A stretch of 64,000 bases of DNA from Flavobacterium turcicum. Lineage in GTDB: Bacteria; Bacteroidota; Bacteroidia; Flavobacteriales; Flavobacteriaceae. A program made the translations under genes and the position numbers. This document shows, piece after piece, positions 1-11,200 of this stretch (the first letter of the stretch is position 1; every line of letters starts with the position of its first letter). The stretch spans positions 310,001 through 374,000 of the forward strand of contig NZ_JAAOBY010000002.1 of NCBI RefSeq assembly GCF_011365745.1, written 5' to 3'. The notes beneath the pieces are model-generated. The model searched no databases. It was not told the DNA's origin and worked only from the letters and a program-made list of their open reading frames with translations.

Positions 1-804
1 GATTTTGACCCTGATTTGAAAAAAGCTGCTCGTATGAATATGGTAATGGCTGGTGATGGGCATGCCAATGTTTTTCATGTTAACTCTCTTGCTTACCCAA
101 AATGGGATCATCCAGAAGAAATAGCTAAAATTGAGAATGCTATTAACCGAAGTTTAGCTGTTATGGGAGATATTGAAGATCGTTACTATAAAGATGCTCG
201 TGGTACTTTTGATATGATTTTTACTAACCCGCCGTTTGGTGCTAAAGTAAAGGTTGAAAAAGAAGTAGCTGAACGCTATGAACTTTCTAAGTATAGTGAT
301 GCTCCAGAGGTACTATTTTTAGAAGCTTGTTATGACTTTTTAAAACCCGGTGGTAAAATGGCAATTGTTTTGCCTGATGGTATCTTAGGAAACCCAAATA
401 TGCTTAAAGTAAGAGAGTGGATACTCAATAAATTTAAAATATTAGCGTCTGTTGATTTAGCAGTTGAAGCATTTTTACCACAAGTTGGCGTACAGGCCTC
501 GTTGTTATTCTTAGAAAAGAAGACTGAATTAGCAAAACAACTCGCTCAAGATAGGGTTGAGGATTATGAGGTATTTATGGCTATTGCCGAAAAACTTGGA
601 AAGGACAGAAGAGGTAATCCAATATATCTTAGAGATGAGGATGGTGCAGAGCTGCTATTTGATTCCATTACTGAATACTTATTTAGTAAGAAAGATGGTT
701 CGTATATCGTGAAAAGTCGAAAAGAAAAAATAAGAAAACTAGACGATGACCTTCCTAAAATAACTGAAGCATATAGTAATTTTTTAAATGGAGATAAAGA
801 GTGA
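1..804 (+). CDS. Type I-like N6-adenine DNA methyltransferase (HsdM-like), 5' end outside window
   Basis: This is the C-terminal part of an N6-adenine methylase. The reading frame is open from base 1, so the TTG at 16 is not the true start. It contains the catalytic NPPF motif (bases 226-237, in context TNPPFG). A typical HsdM segment follows, with 'LKPGGKMAIVLPDGIL' and then a region ending in a charged helical tail. The likely role is to methylate host DNA at sites chosen by the next gene, so that self DNA is protected. The next gene starts inside its stop codon (GTG at 801), which indicates translational coupling. The AdoMet-binding motif I should lie upstream of the window. A BREX PglX-type methylase is less likely, because a separate specificity gene follows. 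Confidence 0.88.
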   Translation, partial: DFDPDLKKAARMNMVMAGDGHANVFHVNSLAYPKWDHPEEIAKIENAINRSLAVMGDIEDRYYKDARGTFDMIFTNPPFGAKVKVEKEVAERYELSKYSDAPEVLFLEACYDFLKPGGKMAIVLPDGILGNPNMLKVREWILNKFKILASVDLAVEAFLPQVGVQASLLFLEKKTELAKQLAQDRVEDYEVFMAIAEKLGKDRRGNPIYLRDEDGAELLFDSITEYLFSKKDGSYIVKSRKEKIRKLDDDLPKITEAYSNFLNGDKE

Positions 805-2216
805 AAGTACTTAAAGGAAAATACAGCTGGATATCAGAAGGAGATATAAGAATTGATTCTTCATTTCACTTAAGTGATGGAAGGGTCACCAGAAAAATAC
901 TTGAACAATCACCTTTAGGTAATAATAGATTAGGTGATGTCACAGATGAGATATTTTATGGAGGTAGAGCAAAAAGAATTTACGTAGAGAATGAAATCGT
1001 GGGAGTTCCTTTTATGGGCAGTTCTGATATGTTGAAATCAGATTTTAGTTCATTAAAGTATATCTCCAGAAAAATAACAAAAAACATAGAACAGTCTTAT
1101 TTGAAAGAAGGATGGACTTTAGTGACTCGATCAGGGACGGTCGGAAAAACTGCATATGTAAATAAAAATTTTGAAGAAAAAACGGCCAGTGAACATATAA
1201 TTCGTGTAGTTCCATGCGATAATATTAAATCAGGATATTTATATTCATTCTTATCTTCAAAATTTGGTTATTCTTTAATGACGCAAGGTACATTTGGAGC
1301 CGTTATACAACATATAGAACCCGATTACTTAGCAGCATTACCAATTCCCATTTTAAAAGAAATTATACAACAACAAAGTCATAACCTTATTTTAGAAGCG
1401 TCAAGTCTTCGTTTCGAAGCTAACACAATGCTAAAATCTGCGCAGAGAAAACTAAAAGTTTATACAAACCTTAATGATCTAAAAACAGATGCTTATGAAT
1501 ATTTTGGTAATCAAAGTAATAACAGAAAAGTCTCAGCATTCAAAAGAAATATTAGTGAAATTACACCAATTTCAATAAATGCTTTTAACTACTCCAAAAG
1601 AATTGAAAAGTTAGAAGAAAATGTAAAATCAGGAAAGTATTTGTCACTAGCAGAATGCCTAAATGATAAAAAATTCTTCTCTACTAGTTCGTTTCAGCGA
1701 TTAGAATTAGACTCGCCAACTGCAATAAAATTGATTAATCAGTCGGATATTTTCCATATAAAAAAGCAAGGAAAAATGCTAGCGAGAAAGTTTGTTAAAG
1801 CGGATAAGCTTGTGGAATACGGAGAAGTAATTATTGCGGGTGTCGGTACTCTTGGCGAAAATGAAACATTTTGCCGGGCCATTTTCGCAAATGAAGAGCT
1901 TGAAGGGCAATTAATCTCTGGAGAATTTTTACGCATGAAAACTAATATGAAGGTTCCGCCAGGATATTTATATTGTTGGTTAGCTTCTGATTATGGCTTT
2001 AGATTTATAAGAAAAACACAGTCTGGCACAAAACTTTGTAGACCAATTCATAAATTATTAGAGTTAATACCAGTGCCAATAATCGAGGATAAGCTAATGA
2101 ATGAAATAGATGAAATTGTGAAACATGCCCACAAAAAATTGTATGATGCCTATAACAAAGAAATGAGTGCGATTAAATTAATCGAAAAAGAAATAGAATC
2201 ATGGCAAAAATCTTAA
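801..2216 (+). CDS. Type I restriction-modification specificity subunit (HsdS-like)
   Basis: This 471-residue protein has the two-repeat layout of HsdS. The first target-recognition half (about residues 1-220) contains 'VTRSGTVGKTAYV' and 'IEPDYLAALPIPIL'. The second half (about 250-471) contains 'IIAGVGTLGENETFCRAIF' and 'LLELIPVPII'. Each half ends in a helical segment, as expected for the spacer coiled coils. The likely role is to direct the upstream methylase to a bipartite DNA site. The GTG start overlaps the methylase stop, and the 3' end overlaps the next gene by 16 bp. No HsdR gene is present in the operon, so this subunit probably serves a methylase-only complex or a non-classical effector. 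Confidence 0.85.
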   Translation: MKVLKGKYSWISEGDIRIDSSFHLSDGRVTRKILEQSPLGNNRLGDVTDEIFYGGRAKRIYVENEIVGVPFMGSSDMLKSDFSSLKYISRKITKNIEQSYLKEGWTLVTRSGTVGKTAYVNKNFEEKTASEHIIRVVPCDNIKSGYLYSFLSSKFGYSLMTQGTFGAVIQHIEPDYLAALPIPILKEIIQQQSHNLILEASSLRFEANTMLKSAQRKLKVYTNLNDLKTDAYEYFGNQSNNRKVSAFKRNISEITPISINAFNYSKRIEKLEENVKSGKYLSLAECLNDKKFFSTSSFQRLELDSPTAIKLINQSDIFHIKKQGKMLARKFVKADKLVEYGEVIIAGVGTLGENETFCRAIFANEELEGQLISGEFLRMKTNMKVPPGYLYCWLASDYGFRFIRKTQSGTKLCRPIHKLLELIPVPIIEDKLMNEIDEIVKHAHKKLYDAYNKEMSAIKLIEKEIESWQKS

Positions 2217-5200
2217 AACCACCTTACTTTGAGTCTGTTGTAAATGCAGGAGAAAAGCGAGTACTCGATTTTCTAGAAGCAAATCTTCCAGATAATTATT
2301 TCCTAATTCCAAATGTAGAAATTGCTTCGACCAATCCCAGAAATAACAGAACTCAGTATTGGGAATATGACCTTATTGTTGTTGCGCCTCATGCTGTATT
2401 TAATATTGAAAATAAAGATTGGAAAGGCCGCATTGAAGGTGATGATAATTACTGGTACTTGAACGACCGTCAAATGGCTAACCCATTGAAAACTGGTCGT
2501 CAAAAAACAGCAATATTAGCTTCTAAATTAAAAGAAGAAAATCATAGTTGGGGTCAAGCATGGATACAAAATTTAGTTTCTCTTTCTTATCAGAATTCCT
2601 ATCAACCTATTATCTCTCGTGAAGCACAAAAGTTAACTTTTGAGTTGAATACTCGATTGCTTGAATTTATTACCGACCCTTATAGTGTTGGTAAAGTGAA
2701 AGATGATATCATTTCTATTCAAACTGCTATTGTTGATTTTTTAATTGGTAACCAAAGTAAAAAATCACCTAATGAAAAACGCGAAGTTGAAGGTTATGAG
2801 ATTGTTGAAATTTTGCATCAAGAATCCAATTTTGTAGAATATTTTGTTAAGCCAAAAGGAGTTAATTCTAATGTTAGAAGGCGTGTTAAAGAATATTCGC
2901 TTAAATCTGTTGGTTTGTCCAAAGAAGAGTTACAGAAACAAGAAGAGCGTATAAAAAATCAATATAATGCTTTGAGTAAAATTAAAGCAAAACCTTTTAT
3001 TCTAAATGTTGAATTTAGGAATGATGATGTTAATCATTTGTTTTATGAAATTACTGATTTTCTTGAAGAAAATTCGTTACGTTCTGAGGCTAGACATAAA
3101 ACTTTTACTTTTCCAGAAAAGATAAATATCATCCGAAATGTTATGGTTGCTTTGAAAGAAGCTCACAAGGAAAATATTTTTCATAGAGATATTAATCCGG
3201 ATAATATTTATTTGAGTAGCGGCTATGCTTATTTAGGAAATTTTGGTAAATCTTATTTTGTAGATCATAGTGATGAAGGTTATACTGTAATGCCTACCAT
3301 AAATATCAATAATGCAACGGCTTATCATCCGCTAGAATTGACCGTTGGTGATGCTAATCAAGCTTCTGATATTTACTCTTTAGGTGTGTTAATTTATTGG
3401 CTTTTTACTGATGTAGAACCATTTAAATCACCCTATGAACTAGATAAATTAGGAGGCAAATTGCCAACCGATAAAATGCCAACAAAACTTAATACTAATC
3501 TTCCAAAATGGTTGGATGAGGTTTGTTTGAAAACAATACTTACCGACGATTCTACTCGAATTGAAAGTGTAGATGCTTTGGAAGAATTTATTCTTCAATC
3601 TTTAGAAAGTACTTCTACTGAACATCCAAAACCAGTTCCTGCACTTCCAGTTCCATCAACAAATGATTTTGCTGAATTAAAAGAAGGTGATTCTATTGGA
3701 GCGTATACTATTTACGAAATCTTGGGTAAAGGTGGATATTCTAAAGTTTTTAAAGTAAAACATAACATTCAAGATGCTTATTATACCCTAAAATTATTCA
3801 ACGAAAGTGTTACTTTTTCTTCGGTTAAAGATGAATATGAAGCTCTTAAAGATTTGAAACATAATAATATTGTCAAGTTTGTTTGGAATGACTTAACGGC
3901 ATCAGGACAATTTTTTACTGTTATGGAGTATTTAGATGGTGAAAGTTTAAGTAATTATACACGCACTGATGCTCGATTGCCTATAAATACAGTATATCAG
4001 GTTGGTAAAGATATTTTGTCTGCCCTGGTAGATATGCAAACTAAAAAAAGCCCATTGATGCATCGTGATATAAAACCTCACAATATCATCTGGGATAATG
4101 GTTCTCGATTTGTATTAATTGATTTTAATGTTGCCTCAGCCAATTCTGAAAATAAAGATTTTGTTGGAACTAATCCTTATTTAGCACCAGATTTAATTTC
4201 TGAAAATTATAGAGTCAATTGGGATTTGTCCGCTGATACTTTTGCATTAGGAGTTACTTTGTATGAATTGATATGTAAACAATATCCATGGCATCCAAGT
4301 AAAATGCCTTTCGCTCACAAGGCTCCGAATAATCCGAAAGTTATAGAGCCAAGAATATCAAAAGAATTTGCTGCTTTTTTACTCAAAGCGATTGGTACAA
4401 ATAAATCAGAAAGATTTTTCACTGCTAAAGAAATGTATGATGCGTTACTTTTATTAGAAGACCGATTACTCGATGTTACTCCGACAGATGATAATGAAGG
4501 TGTTAGCGTACGTAATAAAAAATATCATACTCAATTGATTATTCATCAAGGAAGTTCATTCAATTTAAAATTGTATGATAAAATGAATGCTTATGTTGAT
4601 TTGTATGAAGCTATTGAAAATGCTCTTTTGCGTTTTAAAGGAAAGCTTGAGAGTTACAAAACTACTATTGATTTAGGAAGCCCAATTAAATTACTGTTGA
4701 AAGTTGGAGATGAAACAATCATTAGTGATGTTTTTTGGAAAGGTGGAGCTAAGTCTTTTACAGCAGGTAATATAGACCGCGTTTATGATAGTATTAAGCA
4801 GCTTTTTGACACCCATAAAGATAAAATCAAGACTTTTAAAATAAGTGTTGAAGGCGCTAACATAGTTGATTACCTTAATTCTTTGTATAGCCAATCTCGA
4901 TATGGCAATGCTGGAACCAGAGTTAATTTTAATACCAGTCAATTTGATGAGTTAACTTATACACCAACAAAGTTAGATAAGAGTTTAATTCCGGCTATAG
5001 TTGATGGACAATACAAATTACTAATCATTACTGGTAATGCTGGTGATGGTAAGACTGCTTTTATTAAAAAGATTGAAAATGATTCTAATGTAAAAGAAGT
5101 TATCCAACATCCGCATCATAATGGAGCAAGATTCAAAATAAATGGAAATCCATTTGAGAGTAATTACGATGGTTCTCAAGATGAAGAAAATAATATTAAT

Positions 5201-6667
5201 AACGATGTTTTAGATACCTTTTTCTCTCCTTTTGAAGGATTGACCAATTATAATTTAGCTAAAGAAGGAAGGATAATTGCAATCAATGAAGGACGGCTTG
5301 TAGAGTTTTTAACTACTTCGCAAAAACATTCGAAATTAGCTACTACTATTGAAAATTATTTTTACGAAGAAGGACATACGAAATTACCTGAAGGTGTAAT
5401 GATCGTTAATTTGAATTTACGCTCTGTTGTTGCTCAAGACGATGAAGGAGGTAGTTTGTTTAGAAACCAGTTTAAAGCACTTACCAAAAAAGAATTATGG
5501 AAACAATGTGATGGTTGTGTTCTAGCAAAAAACTGTTTTATTAAATACAATGTTGACAGCTTTAATGATTGTGCAGCAGGAGATACTATTATTTCAAGAA
5601 TGGAATGGTTGATTAAAACGGTAAGTTTGAAAAGAGAACTTCATGTTACTATGAGAGATATAAGGTCATTAATAGCCTATACTTTAACACGTGATTATTC
5701 TTGTGAGGATTTAAAATCATTATTACAAACTACAGAAAGCGAACCGCAAAAGTATTGGCAATATTATTATTTTAATATTACTAATCCTTCTGTTCAAGAT
5801 AGTGCTAACCAAGATAGACTTATAAAGCTATTGAGAGAAACTGATATTGGTGAAGTAGCAATACCATATTTGGATAGAGATTTGTTTTTCGGAAAGCATT
5901 TATCTAAAAATTACCTTGAGTTTGCTGAAAGAGAGTTTTCGTTATTGGATGTATTTAATGCTAATAAGTCCTATATTCCAGCTCATGAACAAAATACAGA
6001 GATTATTCAACAAATTAAAACCAAACATAAAAGTTTTGTTAGACATCAATATTTTGAAGGTAAATCTGAATTAATTGACACTGATTATAGAGATGAAGCT
6101 GATGATGAAATAGTTAAAATGCCTTCTTATTTGTTGCGATTACCCTATCATTCTGTTTTCACCTTTGTTAAAATATTAAAAAGCACTAACAATGAAGATT
6201 CTATAAAAAGAAGTATTTCTAGGGCTGTTTCTTTGAATGAAGGCTGTAATAATGAAAATTTGGATAAAGATAGTTTGGTTTTGTCTTCATCTGATGTAAA
6301 AGATCCTATGGGACAATCCTTCAAATTATTTAAATTAAGTGATTTTGAATTATTTGTAAATAAGACTGAACACTTGGTAAAATATTTAGAATACGAGCCG
6401 GATAGTCTTATTTTCAGACACAAAGAAGAAAAACATATCCGTTTAACCATATCACTTGATCTATATGAAATGCTATTCTTCATACAGCAAGGATTTAGCC
6501 CATCATTAAATGACCTTAAGGGAAAATTCATAGAACTAATTGTCTTTAAAAATTTACTTGAAAATTTGAGTTATAATGAAGTGGTTGTAACCCGAGATAA
6601 TATTGCATTTTATAAAATTAAGAAAGACAGCTATAATCATATTAATGTTGAACCAGTAACCTTTTAA
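2201..6667 (+). CDS. NERD domain / tandem Ser-Thr kinase / P-loop protein (PglW-like, MADS kinase candidate)
   Basis: This 1488-residue protein has four recognisable parts. (1) An N-terminal NERD nuclease-like domain carries D57 and E70-N-K72 in the PD-(D/E)xK pattern. (2) A first kinase fold (about 199-460) has HRDINPDN near 328, but its DFG is NFG (N347), so it may be a pseudokinase. (3) A second kinase (about 500-790) has a glycine loop GKGGYSKV near 509, HRDIKPHN at 621 and DFN at 641, and is probably active. (4) A C-terminal NTPase has Walker A GNAGDGKT at 945-952, followed by a Cys cluster (C1103, C1106, C1113, C1125) that may bind zinc. NERD-kinase proteins of this size (PglW) occur in Pgl/BREX systems, and a similar kinase belongs to MADS. 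The likely role is a phospho-signalling sensor or effector. Its partner phosphatase is the last gene of the operon. Confidence 0.82.
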   Translation: MAKILKPPYFESVVNAGEKRVLDFLEANLPDNYFLIPNVEIASTNPRNNRTQYWEYDLIVVAPHAVFNIENKDWKGRIEGDDNYWYLNDRQMANPLKTGRQKTAILASKLKEENHSWGQAWIQNLVSLSYQNSYQPIISREAQKLTFELNTRLLEFITDPYSVGKVKDDIISIQTAIVDFLIGNQSKKSPNEKREVEGYEIVEILHQESNFVEYFVKPKGVNSNVRRRVKEYSLKSVGLSKEELQKQEERIKNQYNALSKIKAKPFILNVEFRNDDVNHLFYEITDFLEENSLRSEARHKTFTFPEKINIIRNVMVALKEAHKENIFHRDINPDNIYLSSGYAYLGNFGKSYFVDHSDEGYTVMPTININNATAYHPLELTVGDANQASDIYSLGVLIYWLFTDVEPFKSPYELDKLGGKLPTDKMPTKLNTNLPKWLDEVCLKTILTDDSTRIESVDALEEFILQSLESTSTEHPKPVPALPVPSTNDFAELKEGDSIGAYTIYEILGKGGYSKVFKVKHNIQDAYYTLKLFNESVTFSSVKDEYEALKDLKHNNIVKFVWNDLTASGQFFTVMEYLDGESLSNYTRTDARLPINTVYQVGKDILSALVDMQTKKSPLMHRDIKPHNIIWDNGSRFVLIDFNVASANSENKDFVGTNPYLAPDLISENYRVNWDLSADTFALGVTLYELICKQYPWHPSKMPFAHKAPNNPKVIEPRISKEFAAFLLKAIGTNKSERFFTAKEMYDALLLLEDRLLDVTPTDDNEGVSVRNKKYHTQLIIHQGSSFNLKLYDKMNAYVDLYEAIENALLRFKGKLESYKTTIDLGSPIKLLLKVGDETIISDVFWKGGAKSFTAGNIDRVYDSIKQLFDTHKDKIKTFKISVEGANIVDYLNSLYSQSRYGNAGTRVNFNTSQFDELTYTPTKLDKSLIPAIVDGQYKLLIITGNAGDGKTAFIKKIENDSNVKEVIQHPHHNGARFKINGNPFESNYDGSQDEENNINNDVLDTFFSPFEGLTNYNLAKEGRIIAINEGRLVEFLTTSQKHSKLATTIENYFYEEGHTKLPEGVMIVNLNLRSVVAQDDEGGSLFRNQFKALTKKELWKQCDGCVLAKNCFIKYNVDSFNDCAAGDTIISRMEWLIKTVSLKRELHVTMRDIRSLIAYTLTRDYSCEDLKSLLQTTESEPQKYWQYYYFNITNPSVQDSANQDRLIKLLRETDIGEVAIPYLDRDLFFGKHLSKNYLEFAEREFSLLDVFNANKSYIPAHEQNTEIIQQIKTKHKSFVRHQYFEGKSELIDTDYRDEADDEIVKMPSYLLRLPYHSVFTFVKILKSTNNEDSIKRSISRAVSLNEGCNNENLDKDSLVLSSSDVKDPMGQSFKLFKLSDFELFVNKTEHLVKYLEYEPDSLIFRHKEEKHIRLTISLDLYEMLFFIQQGFSPSLNDLKGKFIELIVFKNLLENLSYNEVVVTRDNIAFYKIKKDSYNHINVEPVTF

Positions 6668-6669
6668 CT

Positions 6670-8226
6670 ATGGCTATAAAATTAAATAAAGAAGAAAGTG
6701 TATTTAGAAATGAATTACTTTTTACAGCTGATGCTAAAGCCGTAAATATTGACTATACCATGGTTAATTTGTATATGTTGTTGCGGCATGATGGTATAAG
6801 ACCAAAACAAAGAAATAGAGCTGGTGAAAATGCTTTTATTGAAATTGAAAAGTTAAAAAATGCATTTAGAGTACTTGAAGAAGAAGGTTCTGTCACAGGA
6901 TACACTGAACACTCTGAAGCTATTGAAATATGGATGCGAACTAATCTAGTAAATATGGTTTTTAGAGGAAATCTTGATAAAGAAAAGATATCTTCTCTAA
7001 GACCGATTCATTTAGAAAGTTATCGTGTACGAAACGCTCAAAATACCCGAGATTATTTTAGTGCTGACCAGGTTTACTTAATGCTGGGACAAAATCCCGA
7101 AGTTAAAGATGATTTGAAACAATTTTTAATGGAAGGTTGGGATAAAACAACTGATACCATAAGTAATACTAAAACCTTGGATGTTGATAGTTTAGCAATT
7201 TTACATTTAATAAAAAAAGTTAGACCCGGGTTTTTAGAAAGTGCTTCTGCATTAAACCAAATAAAACCCATATTGAAAGCTCAAGCTGAATTGTACTGTG
7301 ATGATGTTAGGAGATTATTGGTTTATAAAAGAGAAATCCCTAGAAATGTTTTGATAGATTATTTAAAAACTATTACATCATTTCACTTATCCTTATACAT
7401 TCAAAAGTTGATTTATCTGTTGCCAAAAATAGTTGAAACAGGTAGTTTTGATATTAAAGATGACTGGAGTATTGTTTTGGATAGTACCGATGATTTTGAA
7501 AGTAAAATATCAAAAATAGCTATCGAAGATGCTGATAAAATGTATAACTCTATTTATGATTACATCAAGGCCACATTTCAGATTAATGCCGTATTGAAGA
7601 AGGAAAATTTGGATAAGAATAATTTAAAGAATTTAGATACTACTTTAAATCTTTTAAAAAATCCTCAAAATGATTTTGACCTATATTTTCAAGTACTTTG
7701 GAATAATATTCAAAGTTCATTAGATGAAGAAGACAAAGAATTGTTGAATTCTATGGTAAAATATGAAACTACCTATTTTGACAAATACATTGAATTGCTT
7801 GTGAAAATAAGAGGACCATATCAATACAAGTATCACGTTCAATTTATTGATAATTTGTCTCAAAAAAATAATGAAAGAGGTTTTATTGCACAAGGAAGAA
7901 GTAAAAAACACCCTAGACGATTTGTGTTAGGAACACGATTACTCGAAGCTCTTGTACAAATACAAGTATTACATAGAGAAGATAATGATTTTATCACAAA
8001 AAGCTTATCAATAGAAGAACTCACAGAGAAAATCAGAAATCGATACGGTTTAATAATAAATGGCTTGTCTGAACCAAGATTTGAAGATGCTGATTTGAAT
8101 ACTCATTTAGCATTTAAAGAAAATGTAGAAGCTTTCAAACAAAAATTAAGACAAATAGGTTTTTATAATGATTTGAGTGATGCCTATATTTTACAAAAAA
8201 TCAGACCTCGTTACGAACTAAAATAA
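6670..8226 (+). CDS. Unknown protein of the kinase/methylase defence operon
   Basis: This 518-residue protein is not recognised. It is predicted soluble and largely helical, rich in Lys, Glu, Asn and Leu, with no signal peptide, membrane segment, nucleotide-binding loop or clear catalytic motif. Its C-terminal third (about 400-518) contains a basic patch, 'GRSKKHPRRFVLGTRLLEAL', and may bind DNA or a partner. It starts 3 bp after the kinase stop and ends 7 bp before the giant ATPase gene, so it is firmly inside the operon. By position it corresponds to the hypothetical protein between the kinase and the ATPase in MADS-type loci. It is most likely an adaptor of the kinase or ATPase complex. 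This role is inferred from context only. Confidence 0.6.
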   Translation: MAIKLNKEESVFRNELLFTADAKAVNIDYTMVNLYMLLRHDGIRPKQRNRAGENAFIEIEKLKNAFRVLEEEGSVTGYTEHSEAIEIWMRTNLVNMVFRGNLDKEKISSLRPIHLESYRVRNAQNTRDYFSADQVYLMLGQNPEVKDDLKQFLMEGWDKTTDTISNTKTLDVDSLAILHLIKKVRPGFLESASALNQIKPILKAQAELYCDDVRRLLVYKREIPRNVLIDYLKTITSFHLSLYIQKLIYLLPKIVETGSFDIKDDWSIVLDSTDDFESKISKIAIEDADKMYNSIYDYIKATFQINAVLKKENLDKNNLKNLDTTLNLLKNPQNDFDLYFQVLWNNIQSSLDEEDKELLNSMVKYETTYFDKYIELLVKIRGPYQYKYHVQFIDNLSQKNNERGFIAQGRSKKHPRRFVLGTRLLEALVQIQVLHREDNDFITKSLSIEELTEKIRNRYGLIINGLSEPRFEDADLNTHLAFKENVEAFKQKLRQIGFYNDLSDAYILQKIRPRYELK

Positions 8227-8233
8227 TTTTCCC

Positions 8234-11200
8234 ATGGAGCTTACAAAAATTAATTCCTATTATCAAAATATCATAGATCTAGTAATTTCATTATATAATA
8301 ATGAGTTTATTACAGCCAAGGCTGGACATTGCATGAAAATTACTGGTTTTGGTAATAAGGAACTTATGTATTTATGGGATGAAATAACGGAGAAATATCC
8401 GAGCATAAATACTTTTATTGTTTCTGAAGATGAAAGAGGTGACTGTTACATTTCAGCTACTAAATTAATTGAATTTAGAAATCAACAAGAAAAGCCTCTA
8501 TTAGTTCTAATACCATCCAATAGTAGAACTGCTGCTGAAGATTCTTATGGCAATGCCACTTTTAAAGAAATATCATTAGAGGGTATTGAAATTAAACTGA
8601 AAGAAGTACTTATTTCTAAAATTCCTGCTAATAATAAACGTATTATTCATTCTATATTTAGCTATTTAGTTATTGATGAAATGGAAACTTCAAAGGTTAT
8701 TGATTATTTAATCACCCTAGAAGAAAATGATTACGAGGCAAAATCGATAGGTAAAAACCTTTTTAAATTAGATTTGTTGCCAGATGAAGATTTATTAGAG
8801 AATGAAGATTTGCTTCGATCAAGATTGAATTTTAACCAAACCAGTGTTAAAATATTAAGTTCTTTTAATAGACCGTTATATGATAGAATAAATGAATTAC
8901 CTATTGAACAGGATACTCTTCAAAAGTATTTTATTGATTTTTTCAGAACTGAAAAAGATGCAAAATCACAAGAAAGTATTTGTCAACTTATTGCTTCTTC
9001 CTATTCAGAGTTATGCTTTGATAAATGGTCTATACCTAATTTGAATTTTAAAGAAATTAAACTTTTTATTGATGATATTAGATCTACGGATTTTAAAACT
9101 GAAGAAGGTAAAAAAGTTTTAATTGCTAATCCAAATCAAACTTCAAAAGTTATAATTCGATACAGTACAAATCCGCCTCCAAAAGATATTGATGATTTGA
9201 AATATTTTAGAGTTGTTTTAATGTCTGTTGATGGTCGTTCTGGAGAAGAAATTTCAACTTTAAGAAAATTAAAAAATACGAATTCAAATAGACCTTATCA
9301 GGAGGCTAAAATTGAATTAAACCCTAATATGTTTGATGAGGGCTCTTATTTTTTCAAAGTTTTGGCTGAGGATGAACATGGTAATGTTTTGAATTCAAAT
9401 GATGACTTTAAAGAATCAACTATTCAAAAAACATGGGAACAAGAAGGTAAAAATCCAGAAACAAAGAAGAACTATAATTACAAGTTGACTTGCGATTCTG
9501 ATGATTTTGATTATTTTTTTGATGAAAACCCAGAGAAAGAGGAGACACAACGAAAAGATAAATTAAACAATGTTTTACAAGCTTTTTTTAAGTATAATAT
9601 TGAGCGATTAAAAAGTAGGGAAGGTATAGATTTACCACCTCTGAGTGATTTGTCTAACGTTTGGTTAAATGATGATAAACTTACGCACGTTTCGACGTTC
9701 CATATTAATTATTCACCCAAACATAATTATCAAATTAATTTATCTACGAAGCTACGCCTATTAGAAAATGAGTTTTTAAAGCACAGCAATCAGTTAGGTC
9801 ATATTAATTGTTCTATAAGTAATAATATTGCTTTTGTAGGACTTCAAGGAATAGATTTTGAAATCAGCGAACTAACCGATATAGCACCAAAATTATTAAT
9901 TCAGTTGAGGCATCAGCTTTTTGAAGCTATAAAAAACTCAAATGAAACTGCGAATGGTATTATAGAAACTAGTAATTTATATTCTTTAAAAGAAGTAATT
10001 AAAAGCTATCTAAAGATTTATGATGAATGGTTAACGCAATTAAAGAATAATCTTTTTGATGATGAATTAAATGAAGATGAAAAAGAAACTATAAAACATT
10101 TTTTGAGTGAAATTCAAATCTTAGATTTAGTAAAAGTTAAAACTAAGCTCCCTGATGGAAGCTCAGTTTCCTGTTTACTAATGTCGCCAATTCATCCTTT
10201 GCGATTGTCTTGGTTTTTACAATTAATTGAATTGTTTGATGAGTGGTATAAAAAAACTATAGATTATCAAGTGCATTTAGAAGAATGGGGACAGCTTGAA
10301 GAACTATTCTTAGGCAATTTATCACCGGAAGTAAATCCGTTGGTTTATGTTGAACCGAATTCATTTAAGAATTATGATTATGCAGGTGAATTGTCTTTTG
10401 GTTGGGCAATATATTTAGACAATTCTAATGTTGGTACAAATGAATCTTTAGTGCCAGTAACACAACAACTAAAGCACTATTTAAGAACATTATTCAATAT
10501 TTCAACAGAGAATTATGTTGAAACGGATATAAGTAAAAAATTAGTTGTTAAGCACCTTAAAAATTTCTTGTTACAACATCCTTATACCGATAAATTGGTT
10601 GTAAACTTATTTAATGTTGGAGATGCAGCAATATTCTCGGACTCGTTTGTTGAAATTGGTAAAAATTTAGATTATGTAGATACTAAATTTGAAGTTCGCA
10701 TTTTCATTGGCGAAGATTCAATAATTGAACATGGTAAAGCATTAAAGAATTTAATTAATCCAGAAACCAACATTTCAGAAGAAGCCGAATTATTTTCTCA
10801 ATCTTCTAAGAATAGATTATTTCCAAAGTTGAGGTTTTCAATTAATAAAATTGATGCTTATTTACAAAATCCATCAAAGTATGCTGCGCATTTAAGCTTT
10901 TTAGTTAATCCGTTTGCTGTAAAAATTACTCTTTTCAAGCCTCATCGTAACATAAAATCATTTTATTTAAATGGTTTAATATTAGAACATTCTATTGAAG
11001 TTGAAGAAATTGATGTTAACATTAAATGGAATAGATATATTGATGTTGATGCAATCCAAGACAATAATCAAAATTTATTGTATAGTTCACTATTTTCTTC
11101 TTTGCAATTTTTTGTCGCAGGTTCTTTAGCCATAAATTCAACAGAAGCGATTCCTTCTATTGAACTAAGACTTTCTAATAGAGATAAAGTTTTGCTTTCT

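Noticed and set aside
6148..6531. 127-residue minus-strand frame inside the kinase gene
   Set aside because: It is a shadow of the real gene on the other strand; the protein has no motif and the plus-strand frame is well supported.
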